From Alitta virens (taxonomy: Eukaryota > Annelida > Polychaeta > Phyllodocida > Nereididae): DNA of 64,000 bases. Below are positions 12,571-25,085 of this stretch, piece after piece. The notes under the pieces were generated by a model, which searched no databases, was not told the origin of the DNA, and saw nothing but the letters and a program-made list of their open reading frames with translations. Positions within the stretch are counted from its first letter, which is position 1. The number at the start of each line of letters is the position of its first letter. A program made the translations under genes and the position numbers. The stretch lies in assembly GCA_932294295.1 (NCBI GenBank), contig OW028573.1, positions 61,233,829 to 61,297,828 of the forward strand, read 5' to 3'.

Positions 12571-13148
12571 GAGGATTTGTGCATACAACTGTGTCCCTTT
12601 CTTTCCACTAATATATTCGCAAACCATGATTATGCTGAACAGGCCCAAGATATGCACGCGGACCAGCTATAAGTTCAAAGAAGCTGCGCGTCCCTTGTGC
12701 TGAGGTAGGGTGTGTCCTTTTGTAGTGTTATTTTCGCTTGAAACAAATGATAGGTGATCTATGTATTACTAGTATTATTATAATATCCTGAAGTCTCTCA
12801 ATGTAAATTTTCTGTTGCTTCAGTAGCCAGTCACTCGTTCTTTTAGCTTTTCCTTCTCTCTTAGTGTCTTCTCTTCTTTCCAACTCCTGATGGAGTTCTT
12901 ATAACTTCTCGCAGAGTTGCTGAATCAAACTAGAGAATTTCCACGTTAACTCGTCATATATTTAGTCATTAACTGCGCAGGCGCACCCCCTCACGCCCTC
13001 TACATGTTTTTGAGCAGCCAATCAATCGCAATTTATGTCCTTTATTGTCGTCAAACTCTCCTGCATAATGCCGCCCTTGCCAGCTCGCCCTGGCGGACAA
13101 TGGCTGCGACGCCCTCGTTCATTAGTCGACAGCAGCAATAATAAGAGT

Positions 13149-13173
13149 AGGCCTAGTAGTAGTAGTAGTAGTA

Positions 13174-13269
<96 letters not shown>

Positions 13270-13273
13270 AGTA

Positions 13274-13310
<37 letters not shown>

Positions 13311-13314
13311 AGTA

Positions 13315-13354
<40 letters not shown>

Positions 13355-13358
13355 AGTA

Positions 13359-13413
<55 letters not shown>

Positions 13414-13417
13414 AGTA

Positions 13418-13481
<64 letters not shown>

Positions 13482-13485
13482 AGTA

Positions 13486-13531
<46 letters not shown>
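13149..13531. repeat. (TAG)n microsatellite, about 380 bp
   Basis: Nearly pure TAG/AGT repeats, broken at intervals by GAGTAGTAGAAG variants that recur as a higher-order pattern. The Thr/Tyr/Leu and Val poly-amino-acid frames here are artefacts. Confidence 0.95.
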
Positions 13532-14129
13532 AACCCCACAAGTTTCACAATTTTGAAACCCAACCAAAACAAAAGAGACAAATTAAGAGGTGTTAATTTA
13601 TAAAAGGTGATTTTATATGATCAGCTCTTAAGAGTTCGAGAAACCTTATGTAGGCCTAAAAATCGCATTTGTTGCATGGGTAGTGGATCTCATATTTCAA
13701 TTACGGACAGTGGATCACAATTTAGATATGATAGGCTAATCCCGATAGGTTTTCTATGAGCCATGTGTGAGATAAAGCATATCTTTATGACGACTGCCTC
13801 TGCATGGCGGTATTAAAATTGGCTCCTCAGTGACGTCTTCTCACACTAAAAATGTATTTTATTTGCAAATTTTGGTAAAGTGTAATTAAACAGTCAAGTC
13901 GATTTTGTAATTTTGACAACTTTTCAAACGTTTTGATTTGCCATTTTTACAAACAGGATAGTCAGTTTTTATCGAGCTCATCAAACCTTCTTACAGCCAA
14001 TGTTATTTCTCAGTCAGTTTACATGACATTGACTGAGGCAGTTCAGCTTATATAAAATTGTAAATAAAGGTGCCAAATAAGTAAGGTGAGTACGGTGCCT
14101 GGGAGGGAACATGGACTTTTGTTTTAATA

Positions 14130-14455
14130 TATCGTTCCAACGAGATAATATCTCGTTCTAACAAGATAATATCTTGTTCCAACGAAAAACTATCTTGTCC
14201 CAACGAAAAACTATCTTGTCCCAACGAAAAACTATCTTGTCCAAACGAAAAACTATCTTGTCCAAACGAAAAACTATCTTGTCCAAACGAGAACACCTTA
14301 GTTTTTCGTTAGAACAAGATACTTTATCGTTGGAACAAGATATTATTTCGTTATATATAGAACGAGGTGTTATTTCGTGAGAACGAGATAGTATCTCGTT
14401 AGAACGATTTACTTTATCGTTTGAACGAGATGTTATCTCAATGCAACGAGATATA
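14130..14455. repeat. Minisatellite of palindromic 21-bp units
   Basis: About six direct copies of a 21-bp unit, AACGAAAAACTATCTTGTCC. Diverged flanking units are themselves palindromic, such as AACGAGATAATATCTCGTT and AACAAGATAATATCTTGTT. To the right the orientation flips (GTTTTTCGTT region at 14300), so the array is a large inverted mosaic. Confidence 0.85.
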
Positions 14456-14559
14456 AAAACAATGTCCATGTCCCCACCCAGCCACCGTAAGTGAGCACAT
14501 ACCAAGCAGTCTGACTTTTCTCGAGTCCCATGACTAGGGTGATTAGCTTTAGTCATCAT

Positions 14560-17050
14560 AATGCCTATAAATATTCAGATTCTATCATTGTTTTTACGTT
14601 CAGTTTAAATTGGCAAATGTCAAACAAGTGATAAAATAGCTGAATGACTGAAAGTGCTAACCAGGCTCCTGGCGCATCACTTTTAGTTCCTCTTTTAGAG
14701 TAGCGGGTGTTAATCATCAAGAAATATAAGCTAGTTCCCACGCGGAACAGTTCAGTTTGGTCCTTCCCACACGTGCGCTGTCTTCATTTCAAATTTCTCA
14801 ACAATTTCAGGGGGTATTTGAATGGATGAATGAATGGATGGATCGTCTCCAGGTTAAGTCATGTAGCTCACTCAACACCTTTAAATCAGAAACATCGAAG
14901 TGGCTTCTCCAATGTAATATTTAGAAAATATACAATAGGTCTACAACAGTTGTGAGTGCACTGTAATCGGGTAAACTGCCGCCAGGCTGATACTATTGTC
15001 TACACTGAAAAGCTATGACTGAAGTGCCTCCTATATTACATGCCGATATTGCAGCATATAAACTGAAAGACACTAGCTAGGTCAGCGCAAAGTTGCTAGC
15101 TGTAAAGTCCTTCATTTGCTGAATCACAGACATCAAAGACTATCATGTGCGATGAGACTGGTCAGCGCTTGCTGCCAGTCAAACTACTCTGGACGATACT
15201 TAGGACATTCAAGATGGACACTTTTTTCGTTGTCATTTGTACTATTATGATACATGTATTATTGTTATTATTATTGTACTATATTTCTACCTCAATTTCA
15301 TCGATTTAAATTTTATTTTAACTGTAGTCGTACAGAAGCATAAGCTTAAAAATGTCATTTACTTGACATTTTAGATTGAAAACGACTTTAAATAAATAAT
15401 ATACACACACCCACTTTGAACTGCATGTATAGAGATATTATGATTATGCATTGACCACTCATATATATAACGTCTCTTTTTAAATATTATTATGTTTTCA
15501 TATAAGAGTGTTTGCGCATATTTGGTGGAACAGCATACCTATTGGTCACAGGTGACTCTAGTTCTCGTATAAATTATATGAAATTTCCATGAAGACTAAT
15601 ATTTTCTGGATGATATTGCATTATTATGTCCCTGTTAGTTTCGCCTCAATGCTACTGGTCTGAAGCTGGAAGTCAACCTATGTGATTGGCTGCAACAGGC
15701 AGGTGTGATTATATAGGCTATGGTATGCACGCTTGTTGCAAATTTCCTTGGGTTTTGATAAACCAAAAGAATGGGTAAATATGGTTGAAGTCATCAAAGC
15801 TACCTCACTAGGCCACTTCTTAATTGAAGCCAAAGAATTTTGACTGCATGCACCCCAGATCATTTTAAAAGTAGTTCTCATACCAAGTCAATGGAGGAGC
15901 AGCTGGTTTTAAAATGTTCGTTTTGTAGAACAAGAGGACCAGAAAATTATACATCTGCACACTGTAAAAAAGTGTCAGTACATTGAGCCAAACCAGCAAC
16001 TGTAGGTTAGTCCGACAACACTGCATTGGAACTTTCTTGCAAACGCCGCAAAGGTGGAGCCTGCTCTATCATAGCCCATTAATGTGACTTTAATTGTGTA
16101 TCACCCTTTCTAATATATAACTATATTGTAAAAGTTGTCAATTTTATAGCTCAGTAAAATCCACTAAAATGCCGTATTCTCTCTAGATTTCTTCTACATT
16201 TATTATTTACTGGGTTATCTGAGTTGTAAAATGAAGTCACAAGACCCAAACATAATGTTTCTGGGAAATCCACTGTAAAAAGTGCCGTGTACAAGCAATT
16301 AAATTGATTTATTAGGTGCGACAAATTTTGTGTCGCACCCTACTAGAAAGACCCAATGCAGTGCGTGCTTGCACAGCAATGTTTCGGTCTAGGTTTGAGT
16401 TATGAAAGCTTAGGAAAGTTTAGGATTACCAAAACTAAATTTATTTTGAGCAACCATCTCACTCATTTCGACTAGAAGCAGGAACAGCACCCTTACGTAT
16501 CAAAACTGGATATACAAATGACCCTGAGGAAGCAAGGTTGAGCTTGAACTCCTCGCACTTCTAAAGTGTACTCAATATCATTCTATTAGCCAAAAGATAT
16601 TTGAATCCTCCATAAATGTAAATTATGACTTGTGAATTTCTCAGATTGTGATAAGTTTATATTTCTAACGACCTGAATTGAATGTGTTAAATTTACTGCC
16701 AAAGTCTGTGTTGAAATACTCGACTAAAGATCCTCCCTTATGGGGCTTCCTTGGTTGTATGGTACTATTTTAACTGTGGACGATTTTAACTTATGTTTTT
16801 ATGCATGTCTCTCATAACTCTCTACAGAGTGGTTGTGTTTTAATTTTTGCCATTTTATATGTACTTTTGTTAATGTATACCACAAAGTGAGACAAAAATA
16901 AGTTACCACCACTACTACTAGAAAATATAGTCTCTGATATGCTTTTTATAAAAATTTCAGCTCGACGTGTGGCTTATGTTTCCTTGTCATATACAAATAT
17001 TGTTACAATTATTTACATTTATATATACTTTATATCCTTAATTTCGACCA
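14560..17050. other. Intergenic DNA with a SINE piece and a short palindrome
   Basis: Only the family 1 SINE fragment at about 15646-15720 and the hairpin at 16311 were recognised. Confidence 0.5.
16311..16345. repeat. Short palindrome TAGGTGCGACA...TGTCGCACCCTA
   Basis: About 14-bp arms around AATTTTG. May be a solo or very short foldback element. Confidence 0.45.
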
Positions 17051-20000
17051 TATTATTGCAACACCATGTCTTTCCATGATCTATCGTGTAGCATTCTGCA
17101 TTATATTAAGTATCATGTCACACGCTTGACACACCGACACGGTACTCTAATTGACAATTTCCTAATTAAAATCTCTGATAGTTTCTCTGAGACAACTTCA
17201 GGTATTATTCTTAAAGACATTTCTGATCATCTCCCTTATTTCATTTGCCTTGATTATTTAAATTATAACAAAGAGCCTTTCAAATTTGTTAAAGTTGTGT
17301 CACATTGCAGTAAAGACTTTCAGAATTATTTGGTTAATACTAATATCATGTACAGACTAGACCAGGATGCATCTGCCAACCCTAATGATAATTATAATAT
17401 TTTGGGAAACATTCTTAAAACTGGTATGGACAAATATTTTCCTGTTAAAACTTTGAGATTTAATAAGTATAAGCACAAGAAATGCCAGTGGGTTACACAT
17501 GGTATCTTAATTTCCATAAAGTATAGAGATTCTTTGTACAGTCATTTAAAATCTTTGCCAAGAAATCACCCACAATACAATATTTATAAAATCAATTTAC
17601 AAACATACAATCGAATTTTAAGAAACAGCATTAGATCAGCAAAAAAGTTATATTACCAGAATTGTTTTGAAAAATTCAAAAATGACATGAAAAACACATG
17701 GATAATTATTAAGGATATAATCAACAAATCCAAAGGGAAAAAGGATATTTCGAAATATTTTATTATAAATGGAGAAAAGGTTACTGATTCAAATTTGATT
17801 GCTTCTCAGTTTAATAACTTTTTTGCCAATGTAGGCCCATCCCTTGCACAAAAGATTACTCCACCTGTCAATAAAAGTTATAGAAATTATTTGTTTAATG
17901 CAATAGAATGTTCTTTTAAGTTTTTGCATGTTGATAAAGAATCAGTTGTTAAAGTAATACAGAATTTGAAGCCAAAGGGCAGTTTTGGCAGTGACCGGAT
18001 ATCTAACAAACTGTTAAAATTAATACAAAATGAAATATCTGATGCCCTAACTTTAATTTTTAATCAATGTGTTTCCCAAAATATCTTTCCTGATGCTTTA
18101 AAAGTTGCTAAAGTGATCCCATTGTACAAGAAAAGTGAAGAATATATTTTGGATAATTATAGACCAGTTTCTATTTTACCGAGCATTTCCAAAGTTTATG
18201 AAAAATTATTACACAAGCAGATAAATGATTATTTCAACAATAATAAGCTTTTTTATACAAGCCAATACGGGTTTAGGCAGATGCATTCTACTGAACTGGC
18301 TGCTCTAGAACTTGTTGATAGAATTCTGTTTGACTTAGATAAAGGTGAAACTCCTATTAGTATATTTTTGGACTTATCGAAGGCATTCGATACTATAGAT
18401 CATGAGATTTTAATTGGGAAATTACAATATTATGGTTTTCATGAATCAGCCTTAAACCTTGTTAAAAGTTACTTGAATGATCGGTCTCAGTTTGTTGAAT
18501 TTGGAAATGTTACGTCAGAACGTGCTTACATATCAACTGGTGTCCCTCAGGGATCAGTGCTGGGACCTCTGTTTTTTATTATCTATGCGAATGATATCTG
18601 CAAGGCAAGTACCCTATTCAAGCCCATTATCTATGCCGATGATACCACACTCACTGCCACCTTAAGTACCTTCCAACAAGAAAATAACTCTGTCCAAGAT
18701 GTAATTAATAAGGAATTGTGTAATATTTGTGATTGGATGAAGCTAAATAAATTGTCGCTGAACTGTCGTAAAACAAAGGCTATGCTTTTTCATATGCCAC
18801 AAAAATCTGTGTTCTACCCAGATCTTGTTCTTGAAAATGGAAATATTGAATTTGTTGAAGAGTTTAATTTTCTTGGAATTCTATTGGATAAGCATATCAG
18901 TTGGAAAAATCATATTAATCTAATAACAAAAAAGATCTCTAAAACTGCAGGTATACTTAACAAGTTGAAGCACTTTCTACCCATTGATGTATTATTGAAT
19001 ATTTACAATGCTTTAATTGTCCCCTATTTAAATTATGGTGCATTGCTTTGGCAAAAATGTGCGAATAGGTTACTTGTCTTGCAGAAGAAAGCCATAAGAG
19101 CAATTTGTAATGCCAAGTATAACGCTCATACAGGAATTTTGTTTAAAAGTTTGGGAATTTTAAGGTGTACTGACATATGTGTGCTGCAGTGCTTTAAATT
19201 TTGCTATAAACTGGAAAATAAGCTATTGCCTGCTTATTTTACTTGTGGTAATGTATTTGTCAGGCATTCAAGCGTCCATTCTTATATTACCAGAGGATTA
19301 GATAACTTTGCACTTCCAAGAGTTAGCCATGATTTTGCAAAGAACAGTCCCAGATATAAGTTAGCAAAGTTTTTTAATGAAATGACAAATGAATTTAAAA
19401 GTAAAATACACTCTCATAGCATGCATGGTTTCAAACTGTATGTCAAGAAATCGATAATTAATCAATACATTACTGACTGCAATGATCCTAATTGTTTTTC
19501 ATGTCGACAGTAATTTGTGTCCAGATAAAGAAACTAAGAAATTTATGCAGTCCTTTTGATATTCATGGAGCTTGGATGCCTGATGGAGTCATTACTACTT
19601 GTCAAATACATGTATGGCTAAACTTAATGCCATACTGAGGCATACACATCTACTTACTTGTGACATGTGATCTAACATCTTTTCTTAAATTTTGCACTTC
19701 TAGTAGTTCTATCCTTCAACTTGGCCTGCCTTGTTCAAATACCCACCATTTTGTTCATCTGTTGGTTCCTTCGGGATTCTACTTCTCCTTATCATTACAC
19801 CATTTCCAGCTGATTTCAGATCACTTGTGAAAATATGTCATAAATATCATTTGATTGCATACTATTCTTTTCTTTTGCACCTCTTTGACAAAATAAGAAA
19901 TATACCTATTGATGATTCAATAGTTTCATGTGGTCAAACATGACGTACCAGTGTTCCTGGTGTATGGCTGATGCTCCCTGACCTATATCATGGGTGGCCT

Positions 20001-20146
20001 CCAAGAAGCGGCAAATTGCCTTGTGGGGGTCTCCCTCCATACTTCATACTTTATCATCCATTTCATTAATGATACACTATAGCAGCAGCAACATTAAGTG
20101 TATGTATGGAAAATAAAAGAAATTCTGATTCTGATTCTGATTCTGC
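17050..20146 (+). mobile_element. 5'-truncated CR1/L2-like LINE with 3' UTR and hexamer tail
   Basis: Consists of the 815-codon ORF, about 600 nt of 3' UTR, then AATAAA-like sequence and a short TTCTGA tandem tail at about 20116-20146. Short 3' microsatellites in place of poly(A) are characteristic of CR1/L2-type LINEs. The 5' boundary is uncertain. Confidence 0.8.
17066..19513 (+). CDS. LINE ORF2-like protein: endonuclease end plus reverse transcriptase, 815 aa
   Basis: Non-LTR retrotransposon polyprotein, open from ATG to TAA. Residues about 25-60 are the last part of the APE-type endonuclease, ending in the SDHLP motif (residue 52). The reverse transcriptase follows, with motifs NYRPVSILP, FLDLSKAFDTIDH (about 433), GVPQGSVLGP (about 491) and YADD (about 522), then a FLGILLD region. 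The C-terminus carries a Cys-rich CNDPNCFSC end. A stop lies a few codons before the ATG and the N-terminal endonuclease is missing, so the copy is 5'-truncated. The frame is otherwise intact, so the insertion is young. Motif order and the 3' microsatellite tail suggest the CR1/L2 side of the Jockey group. Confidence 0.93.
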   Translation: MSFHDLSCSILHYIKYHVTRLTHRHGTLIDNFLIKISDSFSETTSGIILKDISDHLPYFICLDYLNYNKEPFKFVKVVSHCSKDFQNYLVNTNIMYRLDQDASANPNDNYNILGNILKTGMDKYFPVKTLRFNKYKHKKCQWVTHGILISIKYRDSLYSHLKSLPRNHPQYNIYKINLQTYNRILRNSIRSAKKLYYQNCFEKFKNDMKNTWIIIKDIINKSKGKKDISKYFIINGEKVTDSNLIASQFNNFFANVGPSLAQKITPPVNKSYRNYLFNAIECSFKFLHVDKESVVKVIQNLKPKGSFGSDRISNKLLKLIQNEISDALTLIFNQCVSQNIFPDALKVAKVIPLYKKSEEYILDNYRPVSILPSISKVYEKLLHKQINDYFNNNKLFYTSQYGFRQMHSTELAALELVDRILFDLDKGETPISIFLDLSKAFDTIDHEILIGKLQYYGFHESALNLVKSYLNDRSQFVEFGNVTSERAYISTGVPQGSVLGPLFFIIYANDICKASTLFKPIIYADDTTLTATLSTFQQENNSVQDVINKELCNICDWMKLNKLSLNCRKTKAMLFHMPQKSVFYPDLVLENGNIEFVEEFNFLGILLDKHISWKNHINLITKKISKTAGILNKLKHFLPIDVLLNIYNALIVPYLNYGALLWQKCANRLLVLQKKAIRAICNAKYNAHTGILFKSLGILRCTDICVLQCFKFCYKLENKLLPAYFTCGNVFVRHSSVHSYITRGLDNFALPRVSHDFAKNSPRYKLAKFFNEMTNEFKSKIHSHSMHGFKLYVKKSIINQYITDCNDPNCFSCRQ

Positions 20147-20394
20147 TTCTTTATGTCTGTAAATGGCACATTACCACTGTAATTTCATGACATTAGCACT
20201 AGTATACCTCTTGTAGTATTCTATTTTTCTGTATCATCATCACCTACCTAAGTGTCTGCTTCTTCACCACTGGCTTCATAATAATGCAATGGGTAATTTT
20301 TTCTTTGAAAATGTTCTTATTAAACTTCATTTTGTCGTAATGATGGCAAATGTGAAAAAAAATTATGACAGGTATCCCATACTTTACAATGATA

Positions 20395-20645
20395 TCTATG
20401 TGGGTGTTGTGGCCTAGTGGATAGAACATTGGACTCGTAAGCGCATCGCCGTGGGTTCCCCCGAGACATGGCATGGAGGAAATGAGCAAAGCCTCCTTCA
20501 ACCACTTCAACCACTGCTTCACTCCACCCAGGTGTAAATGGGGAGACAGTTGTATGCTCCTCAGCGAGTTGAGAAAGTTCCAGAGAGAACAGAGCCTGCC
20601 AACTGAAGGTATTTTGTGAAATCGGTGAAGAGTTACATGCACCTA
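20395..20645 (+). mobile_element. SINE family 3 with tRNA-Thr-like head
   Basis: Head TGTGGCCTAGTGGATAG (box A) with an anticodon-like ACTCGTAA and a partly decayed box B (GTGGGTTCC). The body has CTCCACCCAGGTGTAAATGG. Dispersed repeat, not a functional tRNA: no acceptor stem pairs. Confidence 0.55.
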
Positions 20646-21140
20646 CCAGCCTGATAGCAGACTATGAACCCCCACCTTTACATCTATTACACTTCAGTAG
20701 AATGAATGTGTGTATACAAATGTAAACATGTTCATTGTGTGCGATTCACTGTTTGATTATTTCATGGTCATAACTCTTTAAATAGTCATATTAATGTGAT
20801 TTTTTACTCATCAATATGTTTTTAAGAAATTACACAAACTGAAATATTTTTCTGCACTGTTCTCCTAAGTTGTGCTATGTTCATTAGAAATTTCAGAAAT
20901 GGTATAAATTAATTTTGTATTGGTTTTTATAAATATGCAAGTGATATAAATTCATCCAAACCTGAGAAGCATTTTGACTGAGTACTCAAGAGTTGCTCAC
21001 CAACTGTTGCTGCTTCTGTTTGTTAGCTGAGGGTTTGCAGCTTGATGAGAAACAAGTTGTCCAAACTTTCATAGATTGTTGTAAAGTTTAGCAACAAGCA
21101 CTCAGATTACTATACATCTTTTGATTATTCTTACATGTCC

Positions 21141-21424
<284 letters not shown>

Positions 21425-21739
21425 CTCTGCTTGTCCACTAGTACACATACAACACAATTGGTGGTGATAATTTAAAAAGAATCCAAACTTGTTCCTAAAT
21501 CATCATCAGCATATTTCTCATCATTAATGCCATGTTTCACTGCAATGTTGCTCAAAGGAGCAATGTAGTAATTGTTATCCTTTAAGCCAGATATTCTTCT
21601 CAACCAAAGGAATTCCTTTATAAAAAAATTCATTGAAGATATCAGAAAATTCCTGCTAGATAACAAGTTATGTAATAACGATGCTAAGTCGGTACACAGC
21701 AACTTTGTAAACCAAAAATCAACTCTTAAGTTCCGAATT

Positions 21740-22310
21740 ATCAAATCAACAGACTAGATGAAAAACCTCGATGTCATGTTTGAAAAGTCAATGAGTACGA
21801 AATCACATCTAGCTACATGTGCAAAAAGGCATTCCTGACCATAAAGAACATCTCAAGGATATAGTCAACACTCTGGTAATGCCCCCCATCTGGATTATGG
21901 AAATGCTCTTCGATATGATATAAATAAAAAAATATTTGAACATATTACAAGTAGGCCAAAACTCAACAGCACGCTTGGTTTTTGCCTAATTAAAATGAGG
22001 TGAAAACCATACGTAGCACATTTAGCCATGTCTTTGTTCCGGAATTAAATTCAAACTTCTCTACATGACTTGGAAAGTCTTCTACAATGAGGCACCATCT
22101 TACTAATCTATTGAGAACACCGCCTCATCAACAATTGCATTTCTGAAGCAATGACAAAATATGCTTGTCCAGCCTCAGTCTACTGACAAATTGGGTGCCT
22201 TTGGACTAAACTGCCTGAAAATATTAAACAAATCTCCGCCCATGATGGCTTTAAGAGGAAATTAAAACTAATTTATTCAGAGCTTATTATGAAAAATGCG
22301 TTTCTTTAAT
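21740..22310 (+). pseudogene. Decayed CR1/L2-like LINE C-terminal fragment
   Basis: In several frames the translation matches the usual order of a CR1/L2 C-terminus: KNLDVMFEKS, LDYGNAL, NFKLLYMTWK, LGAFGLNCL and a final FKR-type segment. Frameshifts and stops are frequent. Its middle (about 21974-22030) is replaced by the core of the palindromic MITE also found at 2.9 and 28.9 kb. Confidence 0.6.
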
Positions 22311-22764
22311 CTAAGTGCTAGTGAAATAGATGCTATATTTATATATTATATTATTATTACTTGCAGCTGTTTCAGCTGATAACAATGCAAGAGTTCAGAA
22401 GCTTGTAGAATAGAAAAATAATTTAAATGCATGTGAAATAATTGTTAGAGTCCTAAATTAAGCCAACGTATGGCTAAGATACAAATTAAATCATTAAATC
22501 AAATTAATACATTAGACAAATGGGATATATGCTACACGAATATTCTACAACTGAACTCGCCTTTCTTCCCTGCAAGATGATGCAGCCAGCAATTATAAGG
22601 TCTATTGTGCAGTCCGTATCATGTCATATCTGCTTATGATATTTAACTCTACTAAATTAGCCGATAATTTTGGCACAGATATAATGCCATACTAAATTTG
22701 GTAGATTACCAGTAGGCCTACATATACGTAACGGCATGACTAATTAGTTATTAGAATATAGAAT

Positions 22765-23812
22765 ATGTCAAACGAGGAGTCTCTTCAAAGGCTAATGGTG
22801 ACTGGTCATCAACAGACAGTGTATTTTCGACGGAATAGAATATCTCGCACAGAATTTGTGTTCAACTTTGATGGTGTTCCTCTGCAGATTGTAAGTCAGT
22901 TCAAATACCTAGGGGATATATTTTATGAATACCTTGATTACACAGTCACTGCGAATGTTTTGGCATAGGCTGCCTCTAGAACATTTGGCAGTGTTAGGAA
23001 CAATGTCAAAGAAATTAAAGATTTAAAGTATCAAACTTATACCAGATTGTATGAATCATGTGTTGTACCAATAGCTGATTATGGGGTTATAAAAACTATT
23101 CCAAGCCTCTGGTATTACATCATAAAGTAATCAGGCACTTTTTAGGAGTACATCGGCATTCCCCAAATGAAGGTAATATGGGGTGGTACAGCTCACAAAA
23201 AATACGATATATTGACTGGAATCGCCTGGTTACAATGCCTGAGCAATGAGCATAGGCTAACTAAGAAAGTCTTTAAAATAATCAGTATGATTGGTGTTTT
23301 GACGTTAAATGTATTTTGGAAAAGTTTAATCTTTTGGAAGTTTTTTTATAATAAGACTCATTGTGATATTCAGTTATGTAAGCAACTACTTTTCAATGAA
23401 TATGTCAGTACTTGGAATATAGTGAGACATTATAAGGAAAACTTAGAACCTATAATATGTTTAAGTGGTCATTTGGTGTAGAAGATTATGTAAATAAGGA
23501 TTTGTCTAGATACGGTCGTTCTAATTCAGAAGTGGAATTTTACCTCTACACGTTGAAACCGGTCGATTAAGAAATGTATTGTTATCTAATACACTTTGTT
23601 TTGTATGTAATAGTGGTGCTGTGGAAGATGAACTTTTTTTTATGTGAATGTGAAACTTTTCACGACTTTAGATTATAACTATATCAAAATGTTGCATTAT
23701 ATAATGAAAATTTTATAAATTTGGACAATTTTGACAAATTTATGTTCATAGCTATTATTATGCAGGTGAAGGCCTATGAGAAAAGGAAATATTGTATGTA
23801 TGCTACTGCTTG
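22765..23812 (+). pseudogene. Decayed LINE fragment, second family (KYLG region to C-terminus)
   Basis: Reading across frames gives FKYLGDIFYEYLDY, AASRTFGSV, YTRLYESCVVPIADYG, HHKVIRHFLGVHRHSP, DWNRLVTMPE, ENLRTYNMFK and a terminal cysteine motif with ECETFHDFR, then AYEKRKYCMY. These are in the normal order for a non-LTR C-terminal half with zinc-knuckle-like cysteines. Stops at 22966 and later mark it as dead. The C-terminal layout resembles the LINEs at 55-59 kb. Confidence 0.7.
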
Positions 23813-24724
23813 ATGAAATAGCTATTTGATATCTGCTTTCTAAATTTGTTGTGGTAGTTGTGGTTGTTGGAATTTGTGCCCATATGATGAAAAAATTTCA
23901 GCTGAACGATCGTTGTGCAGTGCCAAATTAAATAGTGACCAATAAAAATTGGGACTTGAAACATGGGAAAATACTGCGTTCATGTTGTTTTTGTTTTGTT
24001 GAATATAATGAATTTTGATGTGGTCAGTAATTTGAAGTTGGTAAACAAATTGGCAGTCTCTGACAGGGCTGTACATGTATGTTAGACACTGTAGGTTGGC
24101 CTATATGTAATAACTTTATTGAATGGGCACATGTATCAGTTTTTAATTGGTTGTAGGTTCACCTTTGTTTTTTAAAGGAAATTTTTGTTTTTGTAATAAT
24201 AGGCCTAATAGGATAACATGAACAAAATAACAATACAATCTATCATGAAAAAATGAAAAAAAGAATTACATTTTGGATGATAGTACAAATAATGTGTACA
24301 ATTGATTATTACCAATTTCTTGTTGCGAACGACCATCAGCTAACCTTTTTCTTGATTCAATATTTTCTGATCTTTATCTCACCTTCATCATTTTCATGTA
24401 ACTGGTGGTCTTAAAGTAACTCTGAAGGAAGTTCTGAGACATTATTATTTTGTAACAATGTGTTTAACAATAAAGAATCATTCAAAAAGTGGTTTTAGAA
24501 TTATACTTTATTTACAATATTTTACAATATAGAGGTCACACAGTAAGTTTTGGGTCTTGATTGTTGGCTTGTACTTGTGTACAAGATGTTTTCTATATGT
24601 ACATTTTTAAATGGAGACTCAACAGCTGGACACCCAGAGGTTTAGATCTGAAAGAAAAGTTTTATATAGATGCCTAATTGCTGTCCATAACTAAAAGGTA
24701 AAGGTAGGGGGGGGGGGGGGGGTT

Positions 24725-25085
24725 TATAGCTGCTATCAACCCTTCAGTTGTCTGGCTCTGTTCACTCTGGAACTTTCTCAACTCCCTGGGGAGCATGCAG
24801 CGGTCGCCTTACACGGCGCCACACTAGGCAATCCAGTGGGTGATTAGGACGTGACGTCCTGTATTTCTGCACCAGTTGGGCTAATTAGGACAGGCATAGA
24901 CTATGGCAAAGAGATGAAGGATGAAACAGCCATCTAATGTAGGCTCAACCAGGAATTGACCCCGGGACCCAGCGGTTGGAAGGACAGGGTGCTACCTCTG
25001 AGCTAGGCCCCCACCCTAGGCAATCCGGTGCAATCTCTGCCTATAACCAACCTCCCCATTTACACCTGGGTGGAGTGAACCCTGC
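24725..25085 (-). mobile_element. SINE family 3, interrupted copy
   Basis: Body motifs CACTCCACCCAGGTGTAAAT and CAGGGAGTTGAGAAAGTTCC (minus strand) match the copies at 20.4 and 28.3 kb. Split by the family 2 insertion at 24839-25015. Confidence 0.55.
24839..25015 (-). mobile_element. SINE family 2 nested inside a family 3 SINE
   Basis: Same sequence as the 21.3-kb copy. Flanked by a 15-bp target-site duplication CTAGGCAATCC(A/G)GTG at 24824-24838 and 25016-25030, which interrupts the outer SINE. Confidence 0.7.

Noticed and set aside
13022..13581. Long poly-Thr/Tyr/Leu and poly-Val open frames
   Set aside because: Translations of a TAG microsatellite.
14048..14559. Repeat-protein frames with FSFGQDS heptads
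   Set aside because: Product of the 21-bp minisatellite; open in several frames on both strands.
20400..20470. tRNA-Thr gene
   Set aside because: Box B is decayed, stems do not pair, and a dispersed SINE body follows.
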